In this document: positions 40,687-50,764 of the stretch, in pieces
How positions within the stretch are numbered: the first letter of the stretch is position 1
Layout of the letters: every line of letters starts with the position of its first letter
Source: Phytophthora sp. 'mugwort'
Taxonomy: Eukaryota; Oomycota; Peronosporomycetes; Peronosporales; Peronosporaceae
DNA: 64,000 nt
Direction of reading: 5' to 3'
Assembly (NCBI GenBank): GCA_033558025.1
Contig: JAUCEF010000004.1
Location: 3,286,001 to 3,350,000 of the forward strand
Made by a program: the position numbers and the translations under genes
Notes under the pieces: generated by a model
Database searches by the model: none
The model's input: only the letters and a program-made list of their open reading frames with translations
Told to the model about the DNA's origin: nothing

Positions 40687-42553
40687 CTACGCGTAAGGTG
40701 ATTTGCAATAACCTATAGTATAGAATGTTTTGAAAATATTTATTTACTAAAAATAAGTATTAAAAATTGTAGAATAATGCACCGGGCAAAAGGGGCTGCT
40801 GTGTTAAATCACCACACACGCCACAGATTTTTGTATCCCGCGGGAAACCGAACTGCACGGCAACTTGGTTACGTGAAAATGCCAAGCACAAGTAGGTCCA
40901 ACACCTGTGTAGATACAGTAGCGAGACTGGTACTTAAGAGCATCACGGTTACTACCGATTAAATGGCAGACGACCACCACAAATCTGGTTCGAACATTTA
41001 ATAAGCTAGCGTCCGAACTTATGAGCGGTACAGCACAGCTTGTTCTTGCTCGCAAGTGTTATACACAGCGTTTCTGTCTTAGTCGCTACATTAATCGTCA
41101 CCAGGACGGACTATTCATGCCACGGAACTCAGCTGCGCCTCTGAACCGAGCGCATACACCGTCTTATTCCCAGACCTCGTTATCCTCCCACAGCTCTACG
41201 CCTTGCCCGCTCTCGCAACAAAAATCTATGGATTAATTATATCGGTGCGTATCCACCACCAACGAGGCCCGCATTATTGCGCTGCGTGAGACCATGTGCC
41301 CCAGTCGAGGCCCCACACGCTGGGTGCGAAGCGTGTCGGTCGGTATCTGTGCTAGTTCGGGGCAGGTACGCCATACAATTCGGGACGTCGCACGGGTACC
41401 ACGATTTCGTCGCGATCTTCCGGACTGGCTAACATGGACCGGCTAGTTGAAGTAGTTGAAGTATCACTTATAAGAGGCGGACAGGCGCACTGCTCCTCCG
41501 TGGCTTCCGCAGTCGTCAGCGAACTTGAGGTTTTTCCATCAATAGTAATACCTTGATATCTCTCTATTAGAGAGTTTACGGGTATGGGCACACGCCGTTC
41601 GCTACGCTTTCGTCGTCGTTGAGAACTGGCGTGTTGGCCATGGTGGCAAGCAGAATGGACAGCGCTAATAAGACGCAGACTGCCCACATGATCTAATACA
41701 TCGGTGCCGCCAGGTGAGACCGATATACGCTTTCCGTCTCGGTGACACTCGTGTAGGTGATCAGCCGCTGCGGTGGCTCTTATTGCGAATCTCAACGCGT
41801 TGTCGACTACAACAGCAATCGACGACAACACCCCTGTCGCCTATCTTGATTACCGTAGGCCGGTAAAGCAGCACATAACCGAATACCAAGATGAGAGTCT
41901 GAATGTTATGAAAGACTTGCTGCAGTCAGCGGCAATGTCTTTATTGATGTAAGCAACTCTTCTACAGTTTCGTCTATCTTTTCCCTTTTTCGCAAAACTG
42001 TCTTGGTAATGTAGGAGATATCCACTGTGTACTCGTGGGCAGCCGAGTACCTGCTCCAGGCCTTTTCCAAAATGCGGCGCACCTCGCGATGCACATTAGT
42101 GGAAACCTTGAGTCTTGCAATGCAGACGACGAATTCGGCGTACAAGTACCGCGCTATCGTCCCATTGCGTGGGCTCGATATTCGAAGAAAAATGCCATTA
42201 TCATTAGATGGCTCTTTATCAAGGTGTCTGTAACGACAGCTGGTTATTTCCGTCTTTTTATGATATATATCTATTTTGTACGTCCGTAAACCAAGGTGTC
42301 ATTTTTGTGGATTTTCTGTGGAGTACACAAAACTGGAACTCCGCGCCGTCTGCGGAGCCTTTCATCGCCGTTTCAGCTCCTCACACTCGGGCAAGCGTTG
42401 CGGCGGACAGTCTCCGACACAGACAGCGACCGACACGCACACTCCCGTCGGTAGTCGAAAGACGCGAGCACCTTCGCCACTTTCGAGTTGACCGCGCAAC
42501 CCACACGCCCGCGGGTTTCCGCGAACAACGCTGAGCGGTAAATTATTTCGTCC
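40687..42553. other. Long region without a recognised gene
   Basis: Several frames are open (for example minus 41352-41831, basic, no ATG at its upstream end; minus 41906-42145, charged helical) but none has a recognisable domain or consistent splice structure. AT content is high at 40.7-41.0 kb. I infer decayed transposon or intergenic sequence, and presumably the promoter of the 42554 gene near the end. Confidence 0.45.
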
Positions 42554-43801
42554 ATGGGCAACAAATTGACAGCGTCGGGGGAGCCGCGAGTGTCCCCAGC
42601 CAGCAGATTTTTCAAGCCCAAGCGCGGATCCCAATCTCTGGGGGCTTTTCGCCATTTGGTGTCGCCCTCCTCCCCGTCGCGACAGCAGTCCGGACACCAC
42701 AAGCGTCGTGCGCGCTCGCAGAGCGAAGGCGTGACGAGCGACTGTGGCACGGCAGTCTCCACTACGGACTCGCAGCTGCCGAGAGGTTCAGGTTCCAGTG
42801 ATAAAGCAGGGGGCATGGGACCTTCACTGCCTCTGGACCCCACGACCGAGGAGGACGAGCTCTCCAAGAGCTCGCCAGACAGCAGCAAGGTGAGTCAACA
42901 CACTGCAGACCAGGCTAGACGCATCCGCGAAGCGGAAAAGATTCTGCTGGAAATTGCGAAGGAATACGCAGCCAAAAGAGCCGCAGGGCTCGTGCCTACT
43001 AAGCCCGTACCGGCACGGACTTTGCTATGGGAGGAGATGGAGAGGAGAGCAATACGTGTACGAACAGGGATCGGTCGACGAGGCACGTGTCTCTTTGGCA
43101 GGGACTCGGAGGAAGGACCATGCGGGTGTTTAAGCTACAAGAACATGAAGAAGCTACCCGATGGACGAGAGAACACGGGAGGAGTTTGTGAGTGCTGTAA
43201 GCACGGAGCCCCGTGGCATCGACTCACGGGAGGAACCATGGCCGCTACTGGAAGCGGGGTGACGAGTACGAGTATGACGCGGTCGTCTGTACGATTATCC
43301 ATGCGTTCACGAGGCACTCGGAGTCGGGCAAGTAGCCGCAACAGTCACACAGCGTCAAGAAGTGGAAGCGCTCCGCAACAGACATCGATCGACAGCTCGA
43401 TGTATTCACTCGGCAGCGATTATTACGACGAATATGACGCCGAGTACGATAGTGACGAGGATGAGAGTGATGACGACGAAGATATTGCCAACGAGGTGGC
43501 AAGACCATACGGTATGATAGACGACCCCACGCCGCCTCTTATGCACGCTCACGCCCGAAGCGAAGGCGACGCTCTGGATCGTGGCTCGTTCTTCTCGAAC
43601 GGAGACAGCTTCGGACTGCCGCCGCGGCTTTCAAGCACGAGTCGACACCTGGACAAGCTGCTAAGTGCCATCGCAAAGTACCGAGCGATGGGTCTGTCTG
43701 AAGATGAGATCGAGATTAAAATCCGAAAGGACTTCCCGCCCGCAGAGCGACTTTCATACAGCTGCGGCAATTCTCCTCGACAACTTCGAGCTAGTCGCTG
43801 A
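42554..43801 (+). CDS. Predicted N-myristoylated, largely disordered protein (unknown)
   Basis: This is a 415-residue intronless gene. The start MGNKLTASGE fits the N-myristoylation consensus (Gly2, Thr6, no Pro at 7), and the following basic stretch (FKPKRGS; HHKRRARSQ) could add electrostatic membrane binding. A short helix (ARRIREAEKILLEIAKEYAA) precedes a Cys cluster (CGCLSYKNMKKL...GVCECCKHGAPWH) that might bind zinc. The rest is Ser/Arg-rich and then acidic (SDEDESDDDEDIANE). The C-terminus has one helical segment (LDKLLSAIAKYRAMGLSEDE). I do not know this family. A peripheral membrane scaffold or signalling substrate would fit, but the evidence is only compositional. Confidence 0.72.
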   Translation: MGNKLTASGEPRVSPASRFFKPKRGSQSLGAFRHLVSPSSPSRQQSGHHKRRARSQSEGVTSDCGTAVSTTDSQLPRGSGSSDKAGGMGPSLPLDPTTEEDELSKSSPDSSKVSQHTADQARRIREAEKILLEIAKEYAAKRAAGLVPTKPVPARTLLWEEMERRAIRVRTGIGRRGTCLFGRDSEEGPCGCLSYKNMKKLPDGRENTGGVCECCKHGAPWHRLTGGTMAATGSGVTSTSMTRSSVRLSMRSRGTRSRASSRNSHTASRSGSAPQQTSIDSSMYSLGSDYYDEYDAEYDSDEDESDDDEDIANEVARPYGMIDDPTPPLMHAHARSEGDALDRGSFFSNGDSFGLPPRLSSTSRHLDKLLSAIAKYRAMGLSEDEIEIKIRKDFPPAERLSYSCGNSPRQLRASR

Positions 43802-44349
43802 GGCGCAGACAAAAAGGCCAGAGACTGTAACTTTGTAAATGACTCTTAGATAGTCTGGCAAGTCGAACGCAATGTAATAGAACTCCTCATTTTTTAAAGT
43901 AAATTATGAAGACCAATCTTCCGACCTGCATCTTCTTTAAAAATAGTGTTTTAACATCTACAGAGTTTTTTTCACTTGACTCCAACTCAAATGACTGAAC
44001 GCTTCTCAACTCGAAAACCTTTACGAACAAGTCTACTTAGGATGATGAAACGTTCCTACTCCCTCTCGTCTACGGCCGTTGCGGTGCCGCTCGTGCGTGG
44101 ACTTTGTGGCCGCGTCTTTCCCGTGCGACGTTGTACGCATGCAGTACGGTGGACCGCGATGGCGTCCATTGATAAGACGTCGCGACACCAGCGGGTTGAA
44201 CATACATGAAGTACTATTACTGTAAATGAATTCTCAATAACTCAGTCTCTCTCTCTCTCTTCTCCCTGCTGCATGAGAGCTTGGCGCTTGACGTGTTCGC
44301 TCGCCTTCGATCGCGACGTAGCTTAAGCCCTCTATTGTGCATAGTCGTT
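43802..44349. other. Intergenic region with a (TC)n run
   Basis: No gene is recognised. A TC microsatellite lies at about 44249-44262. A plus frame at 43976-44209 encodes a basic peptide of no known family and is treated as chance. The 3' ends of the 42554 gene and the convergent carrier gene must lie here. Confidence 0.5.
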
Positions 44350-45366
44350 CTACATTTTGATCTTGTTCTCCGCGAGCTCCAGCTCCTGGTTCTCGAAGAT
44401 GGAGGTCACGCGCATGACAACAGACCAAGTGATGGCCTGGCCTGGCGCCATCCTCGTAAGACGAGGGAGCAGACCCTTCCACAGGGCACCGACGCCCTCT
44501 TCCCGAGAAATGACCTTCATGGCGTCGAAAAAGCCCTTGTACTTGAGCTCCTGGCCCGCCACGGTCTCCTGAGCCATTAACCGCGTCTTCAGCACGTCCA
44601 TAGGTGTGTTCAGCATAGGGCCGAGCGAGCCAGCAATGAGGCCGTTGATGAACGTGGCGTACGTGGGCAGCGTCTTACCGTCGCCATCCTGCTTGTCCCA
44701 CACGTGATGGTTAAGCCACGCGAAGGCCATGAAGTTAAAGGCCTGGTTACTGCCCTGACGCGCCATTGTAGGGATGTTACCCTTCCAGAGCGCCCGGATG
44801 CCTTCATTACGCACAATGTGGCGCGTGCAGTCAATGGGTCCACTGAAGCGACCGACGCCAACCTCCTTCTGCATGCGGGTCTTGATGACCTCGAAGGGCG
44901 TCACGATAATGACCGACTCGATGCAGCCAGCAAGCAGACCGGCCGTGAAGTTAATTGTAGGTGTGATGGGCTTGTCCTTGCCGCCGGCGATCTGCTCCTT
45001 GAACCATGCAAACGAGCCGAATCGCAGCGCGTACTTGAGTACCATGTTTGTGACAAAAGGCGAAAGGCCCTTGTAAAGCGCGAGTCCGCCCTCAGTCTTG
45101 TAAATGGTCTTGCCGCAATTGACCATACCCTTGTACTGACCCGTGCGGTCCAGCTGCAGACGCGTCTTGGTCACGTCCAGCGGCTGCAGAATGCAGGCCT
45201 CAGCGACGCCACCGGCCATACCGGCCATCATCTTGACGTACACAGGCACGTGACGCTTCTTCATCTCGGCGCCCATGGCATCTTTCAACGCGCTGGTGGC
45301 AAGCAGTTGGTCCTTGTTGTTCTGTTTCTGCATGTTGACGAGCGGCGTGGGTGTGGTCGGCTGCAT
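44350..45366 (-). CDS. Mitochondrial carrier, citrate or succinate/fumarate branch
   Basis: This is a 338-residue intronless gene with three SLC25 repeats, each carrying the P-x-[DE]-x-x-[KR] signature: PLDVTKTRLQL, PFEVIKTRMQK and PMDVLKTRLMA. The last residues of each repeat (GLALYKGL, IRALWKGN, VGALWKGL) also fit. Contact-site helices read KYALRFGSFAWF (helix 2) and ARQGSNQAFNFMAFAWL (helix 4); the QGSNQA block is shared by citrate carriers and resembles QGTNQA of yeast Sfc1. Exchange of tri- or dicarboxylates across the inner membrane is therefore likely, but I cannot decide which substrate. The N-terminal about 40 residues are a polar extension. Confidence 0.9.
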   Translation of the reverse strand: MQPTTPTPLVNMQKQNNKDQLLATSALKDAMGAEMKKRHVPVYVKMMAGMAGGVAEACILQPLDVTKTRLQLDRTGQYKGMVNCGKTIYKTEGGLALYKGLSPFVTNMVLKYALRFGSFAWFKEQIAGGKDKPITPTINFTAGLLAGCIESVIIVTPFEVIKTRMQKEVGVGRFSGPIDCTRHIVRNEGIRALWKGNIPTMARQGSNQAFNFMAFAWLNHHVWDKQDGDGKTLPTYATFINGLIAGSLGPMLNTPMDVLKTRLMAQETVAGQELKYKGFFDAMKVISREEGVGALWKGLLPRLTRMAPGQAITWSVVMRVTSIFENQELELAENKIKM

Positions 45367-46615
45367 GGGAGTCGGACGGCGAGGTAGAACGGAGCAATGT
45401 GTGGCAGCGAGGCAAAAGGAGAATGGCTGAGATGGCGAAAGTCGCGAGCTAAGGGGGAGGACGAGGCATTGCTTGCTAGTTAGACTCGACGCGGTGGTGC
45501 CCGGGGTGGGCTATAGTGGAGCCAAGTCAACTGCTGCAGGGGTGGGGGTTCAATCAAACGTTTTTTTCGAAATGACTGCACCATTTAGACTGGAAACGAC
45601 GTTGAAGTGCGCAGACGGGGCGATTTCACGGCGAACACGTTGCGAGGCGCATGTTGACGTGCAGGTGCTGGTTGCGGCTGTGTAAGATTCGCAAGGAGAT
45701 TTTTGGCGATGCAAATTGCGCTTCAGTTATGATAGGCAGGTCTCACCATCGTGGTGGGCATGCCTGGCTGTTGTCCACGCAGCTCGAAGAGCGAAGAATT
45801 CGCCGGGGCCGAGCAATCGATGAAGTCCCGTGAGCCTCACGGGACTTGCGGTGAGGGGGTTGTAATTGCGACAGTCGGTGGCGTAGAGTTCAGCAGGCGA
45901 TTGATCCGAATAGTTCACGCCGAATCCTGAAGACGACTTTTCAAGAAACAGCGTTTGCCCATACAATTTTTGGCGCGGCCGTTTCGACGTGTAGAGTTTG
46001 GCCCGCTCTTGGTGCCACGCCTGCCGCATGGCCAACGTGAATAATTTCTCGTGGCACAAAAACTTCAACACGCGTCACTGGAAGTTTCAGTTCTAGTCTA
46101 GGGACATGACGGCAGTGCGTCGACCCTGGACCCTATGCGGCGAATCAGAAGCTTGAGACGTAAAGCCATGTCATTTTCGGCCAATGGGTCCCAATCCAAC
46201 CAACGTTGATTTGCGCGTGCAATTAGCGTGCAATTCAACTTCCAGGCCAGGTGGCCGTGTCTGTTAAACGCGCTGATGCGCAAGGCATCCCGTTGCACCC
46301 TCAACTTGACCCCTGCGTAATACGATCTCCTCCCCGTTTACAGCGTAAGCTGAAGCAGATGAAAGTCCAAGTACCATCCGCCACTGTAGCCGCGACTAAC
46401 AAACACGAACCAGTCAATAAAACAACTCGGTTCCCGAACCAGTTAATCGCTGTATTCCTCGACCAGCTCCACCAACCATGTACAGTACACCAAAAGCAAG
46501 ACGCCACTCCGTAACTGCGTTAAACTGCACCGATCTGCAAAGATGCGCGTTGCGTTTCCGGTGTTGCCCACCGAAATCTGTTGGCTGCTGCGACGCTGGC
46601 TGCCTGTCAGCGACG
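45367..46615. other. Intergenic region between the carrier and CKS1
   Basis: Two minus-strand frames (45727-46071 and 46098-46330) are open but lack ATG starts and known domains, and I could not join them by splice sites. The second contains WKLNCTLIARANQRWLDWDP, which might be part of a decayed gene. A short perfect hairpin lies at 45823-45847. The leader of the carrier gene is at 45.37-45.6 kb. Confidence 0.4.
45823..45847. repeat. Short perfect hairpin (11-bp arms, 3-base loop)
   Basis: aagtcccgtga and tcacgggactt are exact reverse complements around gcc. The stem is G/C-rich and would be stable in RNA, but there is no poly-T or known context. It may be a small insertion scar or chance. 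Confidence 0.8.
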
Positions 46616-47161
46616 TCAGTTGAACTCCTTGGCGTACTTCTCCTTGGCCTGTTTCTCCAAATCGGGGTTTACGCGGCCAGTGGTGGGGTCTGTACCTAGC
46701 GGGCGTCGGAATAATAAAATGTGCGGCTCTGGTCTGCAACCACCAAAGCAGAATGCAGCAGCGGAAAACAGTAGACAAGATCAACACCTTCACAAATGGC
46801 CAAGAATTCCTCTAAGTCTCAGCAGAGACAAGGCCTTTGCACGAACGTACTTGTGGATGGCGTAGTGCACCCAGCCACGGCTCTGTTGGACGCCCAGTTG
46901 ACGCCACTCGGTCTCTGTTAAAAGGCGGTCCGGCAGGCTACGTTGCATCTCCTTAGGCAGGATCACGTGTCTGCATTAGACACAATAATCAACAAAATAC
47001 GTAGTGTCAGTCGAGATTGCCAAGTTTGGCATATTGCCCACGCTTAAAGTCGATTGGTTCGTTACTGCACAACGGAACGAGCTCGCGACGCACCTGTATT
47101 CGTGGGTGTCGTCCACGTACTTCTCCGAGTACTCGATGCGCGACGACAAGTCGTGCGTCAT
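46616..47161 (-). CDS. CKS1: CKS1/Suc1 cyclin-dependent kinase regulatory subunit
   Basis: CKS proteins bind CDKs and phosphorylated partners to promote processive phosphorylation in the cell cycle. No single open frame shows the gene. Three exons, 47094-47161, 46851-46970 and 46616-46733, join across GT-AG introns (123 and 117 bp) to give 101 residues: [70 protein letters not shown] and the tail KEKYAKEFN. The family hallmarks HVxLP, L-x-E-x-EWR-x-LGVQQS-x-GWVHY and [11 protein letters not shown] are all intact, including the anion-binding Arg and Trp residues. Its 5' end faces the LC8 gene about 210 bp away. Confidence 0.96.
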
Positions 47162-47369
47162 GGCTGCTGAGTCTCTTACAGGCGGCAGCTCCGGCCCTCC
47201 CTTCGTAGCGTCCTCGCGCGCTTCTCTTACTTGTCGACTGTCGAGGTCTGATTGGCTGAAACCATCTTATACACAACCGTACTTAGGCGCGTGACATACG
47301 ATTAAGTACGACATTACCATGAAGCGACGCGGACGGATACGACTTGAGTGAGACTGCAGGGAGAGCACC

Positions 47370-47719
47370 ATGTCGCGCGAGAATGGAAAGCAGATGGAGA
47401 CGGACAGTAGGACGACGTCCAAAACGTGATAATGGGTCCATGCTGTCCGTGGCTAACTGCGTTTATGCTGTCGCTGCTAGTGGACGAGCACGGGGACATG
47501 AAGAACGACGCGATGGCGCAGGCGCACGTGGCGCTGGAGCAGTTCACACAGGAGAAGGAGATCGCAAAGCACATCAAGACGTGGATGGAGGAGAAGTACG
47601 GACCCACGTGGCACTGTATTGCCGGCTCCGAATACAAGACGGCCTTCACCTACGAGAGCAAGAACTTTGTGCGCTTTAACGTCGGCAAGAAGTGCATCAC
47701 ACTCTTCCGCCATCCGTAG
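47370..47719 (+). CDS. LC8-type dynein light chain (DYNLL/DNAL4-like)
   Basis: I join exon 1 (47370-47406, MSRENGKQMETD) to exon 2 (47481-47719) across a 74-bp GT-AG intron, giving 91 residues. The LC8 fold is evident: EKEIAKHIKTWMEEKYGPTW, HCIAGSEYKTAFTYESKNFV, RFNVGKKCITLFRHP. PTWHC-IVG and T-x-E-x-K-x-F are the defining positions. The ligand-groove strand differs from canonical LC8 (TYESKNFVRF for THETKHFIYF), suggesting an axonemal outer-arm or DNAL4-like subtype rather than the general hub protein. The intron contains a stop, so the short upstream ATGs would not give this product. The context with Kintoun and LRRC51 in the same window fits flagellar use. Confidence 0.88.
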
Positions 47720-47918
47720 ACGTAGCAACAGACACATAAGCAACAAGTGCGCAACACAACAAAGAGTGTAGGTTGCAAACGCTTAGATTTGTTTTACCAG
47801 GACCGGAATACTGGCGGCACAGGTTGCCAACGGAAGCTGTCGTCTCTACGTCTTTCATAAGCATTGTGTTGAGCAGCAAAATACCTCGCCATTCTAGCCC
47901 TTCCTCCCCAGCAACTGC

Positions 47919-49406
47919 TTAAAAGGAGGCGTTGCCCGGCCATCGTGGGAACGGGATCACGTCACGGATGTTCTCAATGCCAGTCACGTAACGAATGAGA
48001 CGCTCGAAGCCCAGACCGAAGCCAGCGTGCGGCACCGTGCCGTATTTGCGCAGCTCCAGGTACCACTTGTATTCCTCCGGGTTCGCGCCAGACTCCCTGA
48101 TGCGAGCCTCGAGCACGTCCAGACGTTCCTCACGCTGCGATCCGCCGATGATCTCACCCACGTTGGGCACCAGTACGTCAGCGGCAGCCACAGTCTTGCG
48201 GTCATCATTCAGACGCATGTAGAAACTCTTGAACTCTTTCGGGTAGTCGTAGATCACCACTGGCTTCTTGTAGACCGTCTCGGTCAGATAACGCTCGTGC
48301 TCCGAGCCGAAGTCCGTGCCCCAGACGGGCTTGACCGAAAACTTGCCCTTCTTCAGGTGCTCGGGCTTAAGCAGGAGCTCCACGGCGTCCGTGTACGAGA
48401 TGCGCACGAACGGGGATTCCACTGTGGCACCCAGGCGTTCGAGCAATCCCTTCTCGACGTTCTTGTTGAAGAATTCCAGGTCCTCGGTACAGTGGTCGAG
48501 AGCGTACTGGACGCAGAACTTGAGGTAATCCTCGGCAAGGTCAATGTCGTCCTTCAGGTCAGCGAAAGCGATCTCGGGTTCAATCATCCAGAACTCAGCA
48601 AGGTGACGTGACGTGTTGGAGTTCTCGGCACGGAACGTAGGGCCGAACGTATACACATCCGAGAGGGCGCAGCAGTGGGTCTCTACGTTGAGCTGGCCCG
48701 ACACACTGAGGTACGATGGGCGGTCGAAGAAGTCCTTGGTAAAGTCGACCTTGTTCTCCTTGGTCATTGGCAGTTTGCCGTCCGGGTGCTGGGTGAGCAG
48801 CGTGGTAACACTGAACATTTCGCCTGCGCCCTCGCAGTCCGACTCAGTAATGATCGGGGTGTGGATGTACAGGAAGCCGCGTTGGTTGAAGAACTCGTGA
48901 GTAGCGAACGCCATGGCGTTGCGCACGCGCATGGCAGCGCCATGGATGTTGGAGCGCGGGCGCAGATGCGCGTGGGCACGCAAGTGCTCGAGCGTGTGGC
49001 GCTTTTTACTCATGGGGTACGTGGCGCTGTCCGGGATGCCGCCGTAGACCGTGACCTTGGTAACCTTGACTTCGACCTCCTGGCCCTTGGCAGGCGACTT
49101 GACCACGACGCCCTCCACGCTGAAACTGGCGCCGACACCGCCAGACGCGATAGCATCAGAGAATCCCTCAGTTTCCTCCTTGTTGATGACGCACTGCACG
49201 CCAGCAAAGCACGAGCCGTCATTAAGCTCCAGGAAGGCGAAGGCGCCAGCGCCGGCCTCGCGCAGCGTCTTTGCCCATCCCTTTACAGTCACGGTCTTTC
49301 CCTCGAGCTCCAGGCCGCTACTTAGCAGCTCCTTGACGCGTATGCGGTTGCGACGGAACAGCGTGGGGGCCGTCGTCGGTTTGGCAGAGGGCACCACGGC
49401 GTCCAT
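47919..49406 (-). CDS. NARS: Asparaginyl-tRNA synthetase
   Basis: This is a 495-residue intronless class IIb synthetase that charges tRNA-Asn. The N-terminal OB-fold anticodon-binding domain (KELLSSGLELEGKTVTVKGW, AFAFLELNDGSC) is followed by the catalytic core: AMAFATHEFFNQRGFLYIHT (motif 1), FGPTFRAENSNTSRHLAEFW (motif 2) and HAGFGLGFERLIRYVTG (motif 3), ending FPRWPGNASF. The full set makes it AsnRS, not AspRS. There is no obvious mitochondrial presequence (MDAVVPSAKPTTAPT), so the cytosolic form is likely. Long antisense frames across this gene are composition shadows. It is divergent from the Trm5-NAA50 chimera, with about 230 bp between starts. Confidence 0.96.
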   Translation of the reverse strand: MDAVVPSAKPTTAPTLFRRNRIRVKELLSSGLELEGKTVTVKGWAKTLREAGAGAFAFLELNDGSCFAGVQCVINKEETEGFSDAIASGGVGASFSVEGVVVKSPAKGQEVEVKVTKVTVYGGIPDSATYPMSKKRHTLEHLRAHAHLRPRSNIHGAAMRVRNAMAFATHEFFNQRGFLYIHTPIITESDCEGAGEMFSVTTLLTQHPDGKLPMTKENKVDFTKDFFDRPSYLSVSGQLNVETHCCALSDVYTFGPTFRAENSNTSRHLAEFWMIEPEIAFADLKDDIDLAEDYLKFCVQYALDHCTEDLEFFNKNVEKGLLERLGATVESPFVRISYTDAVELLLKPEHLKKGKFSVKPVWGTDFGSEHERYLTETVYKKPVVIYDYPKEFKSFYMRLNDDRKTVAAADVLVPNVGEIIGGSQREERLDVLEARIRESGANPEEYKWYLELRKYGTVPHAGFGLGFERLIRYVTGIENIRDVIPFPRWPGNASF

Positions 49407-49639
49407 GGTTTCTATCGGGATTTCTAACGAGCTCTGAGCTGCAAGGCGCTGGTTGCGAAATGGTCAGGTTGCTTGGATCGGACCCGCCCCTGCATCAGCA
49501 ATTTTGATTGGAGAATACTGTCGCACTTAACGCGTTTCGAAGCGAGGAGTGGTCAAAAAGATACTTGCTGACGTTAATTGGAGCAAAGTTCTTGTGGCAA
49601 ACGGCCACGTACTTAATTGAGGCATGCATCATTCAGAGC

Positions 49640-50642
49640 ATGTTGCGCAGGACCCTGCAGGTTGTGGGCGTGCGCGTGAAGGCCACCAAGGCCGGCAAAG
49701 TGGCCAATAATCTGCATAGCCACTTGCTGAACCTGCCCAAGTTTCGCAATGTGGTGCCCGATCCGGTCAGTGACGGGATGAAGCTGGTGCTGCTCAGCAC
49801 GACCGTGTGCAGTCCAGAGGCATTGCAGCCGCTGCGCGAGCAGTTGACGGACTTCCTACGCGCTGATAGCTTTAGCTTTGTACCCCACACAGTGCAGATT
49901 GACAGCACGGAAGATAAAACGGATCAGAGGCCGAAGATTGAGAACGGAAATGCTGATACCACTGAACACCATGAGGTCAAGACGCTGTGGATTGGAACCG
50001 TGTCGTTTCGCCCCGTTGACGCCGATAACGTGCAGCAGCTTCATGATATTAACGAGTCATTGTTCCCCGTTAAATATGGCGACGCATTCTACGAGTATGT
50101 GACGGATGCACCCGAGGGGTACTGCAAAATCGGTACGCTGGCATGTTGCAGTGAATCTGCTGAGCGAGGGACGAGAATCTCTAATGAGTTTGCTGCAGCT
50201 TACACAGATGATGGGTTTGCTATTGGTGCGGTGTGTTGCGAGGTGGAGAACGTGAAGATATCGGGCAGACGCCGCTATCGCCTGTGTATTCTAACAATCG
50301 GCGTACTGGAGGCATACCGCCGCTCCAAACTAGGTGTGGCCATTGCACTCTCTATCTGGTAGTTTATGAGACCCGATATTGTTTACCGGCTTATGACACT
50401 TTCGGTTGACGATACTTTTTGCAGGTAGTTTACTCCTCGAAAGTGTCATCGCACAAGCACGCGAGGACGAGCTTGCGTACGTGTATTTGCACGTGCAGAG
50501 CTGCAACACAGCCGCGCTGCGCTTCTACCTCGCGCGCGGCTTCGAGGTCACCAAGTTCTTGCGCGACTACTACCCGCAGATCGACCCGCCGCACTGCTTC
50601 GTGCTGCGCAAGCAGCTCTCGCCCTCAAAGCGTCGTTTGTAG
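49640..50642 (+). CDS. Chimera: Trm5 N-terminal domain fused to a NAA50-like acetyltransferase
   Basis: Exon 1 (49640-50333) and exon 2 (50425-50642) join across a 91-bp GT-AG intron to give 303 residues. Residues about 1-90 (TLQVVGVRVKATKAGKVANN; LHSHLLNLPKFRNVVPDP) match the N-terminal D1 domain of the Trm5 encoded next door: 27 of 38 positions identical in this block. No methyltransferase domain follows. From about residue 118 the chain is a GNAT of the NAA50 type: GTVSFRPVDADNVQQLHDIN, ESLFPVKYGDAFYEYV, GAVCCEVENVK, LEAYRRSKLGSLLLESVIAQ, YVYLHVQSCNTAALRFYLAR, GFEVTKFLRDYYPQI. The human catalytic Tyr and Met (Y-I-M-T-LG) are Cys and Leu here (CILTIG), and the acetyl-CoA loop RxxGxG reads RRSKLG, so activity is doubtful. 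The catalytic His (YLHVQ) is kept. Confidence 0.88.
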
Positions 50643-50764
50643 CCATTTGAACTTAAACTATTAGTGAACAATGTGCTCCACATTAAACGCATGTATACCA
50701 CATCACTGACATGTGGCCATCAGTTTATTGCTGCCATTACAAGTCGAGCAATAATTGCTACACC

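Noticed and set aside
41352..41831. 159-codon minus-strand frame as a gene
   Set aside because: The upstream end has no ATG, no domain is recognised, and no splice partner was found.
44249..44262. TC microsatellite as a regulatory element
   Set aside because: It is a simple repeat of modest length between two convergent genes, with nothing to suggest function.
46443..46793. 116-codon minus-strand frame
   Set aside because: It reads across CKS1 exon 3 and its intron in the wrong frame. The spliced CKS1 model explains the region.
48027..49325. Long plus-strand frames opposite the AsnRS gene
   Set aside because: They are antisense shadows caused by G/C-rich third positions of AsnRS. They have no domain, and AsnRS is complete on the minus strand.
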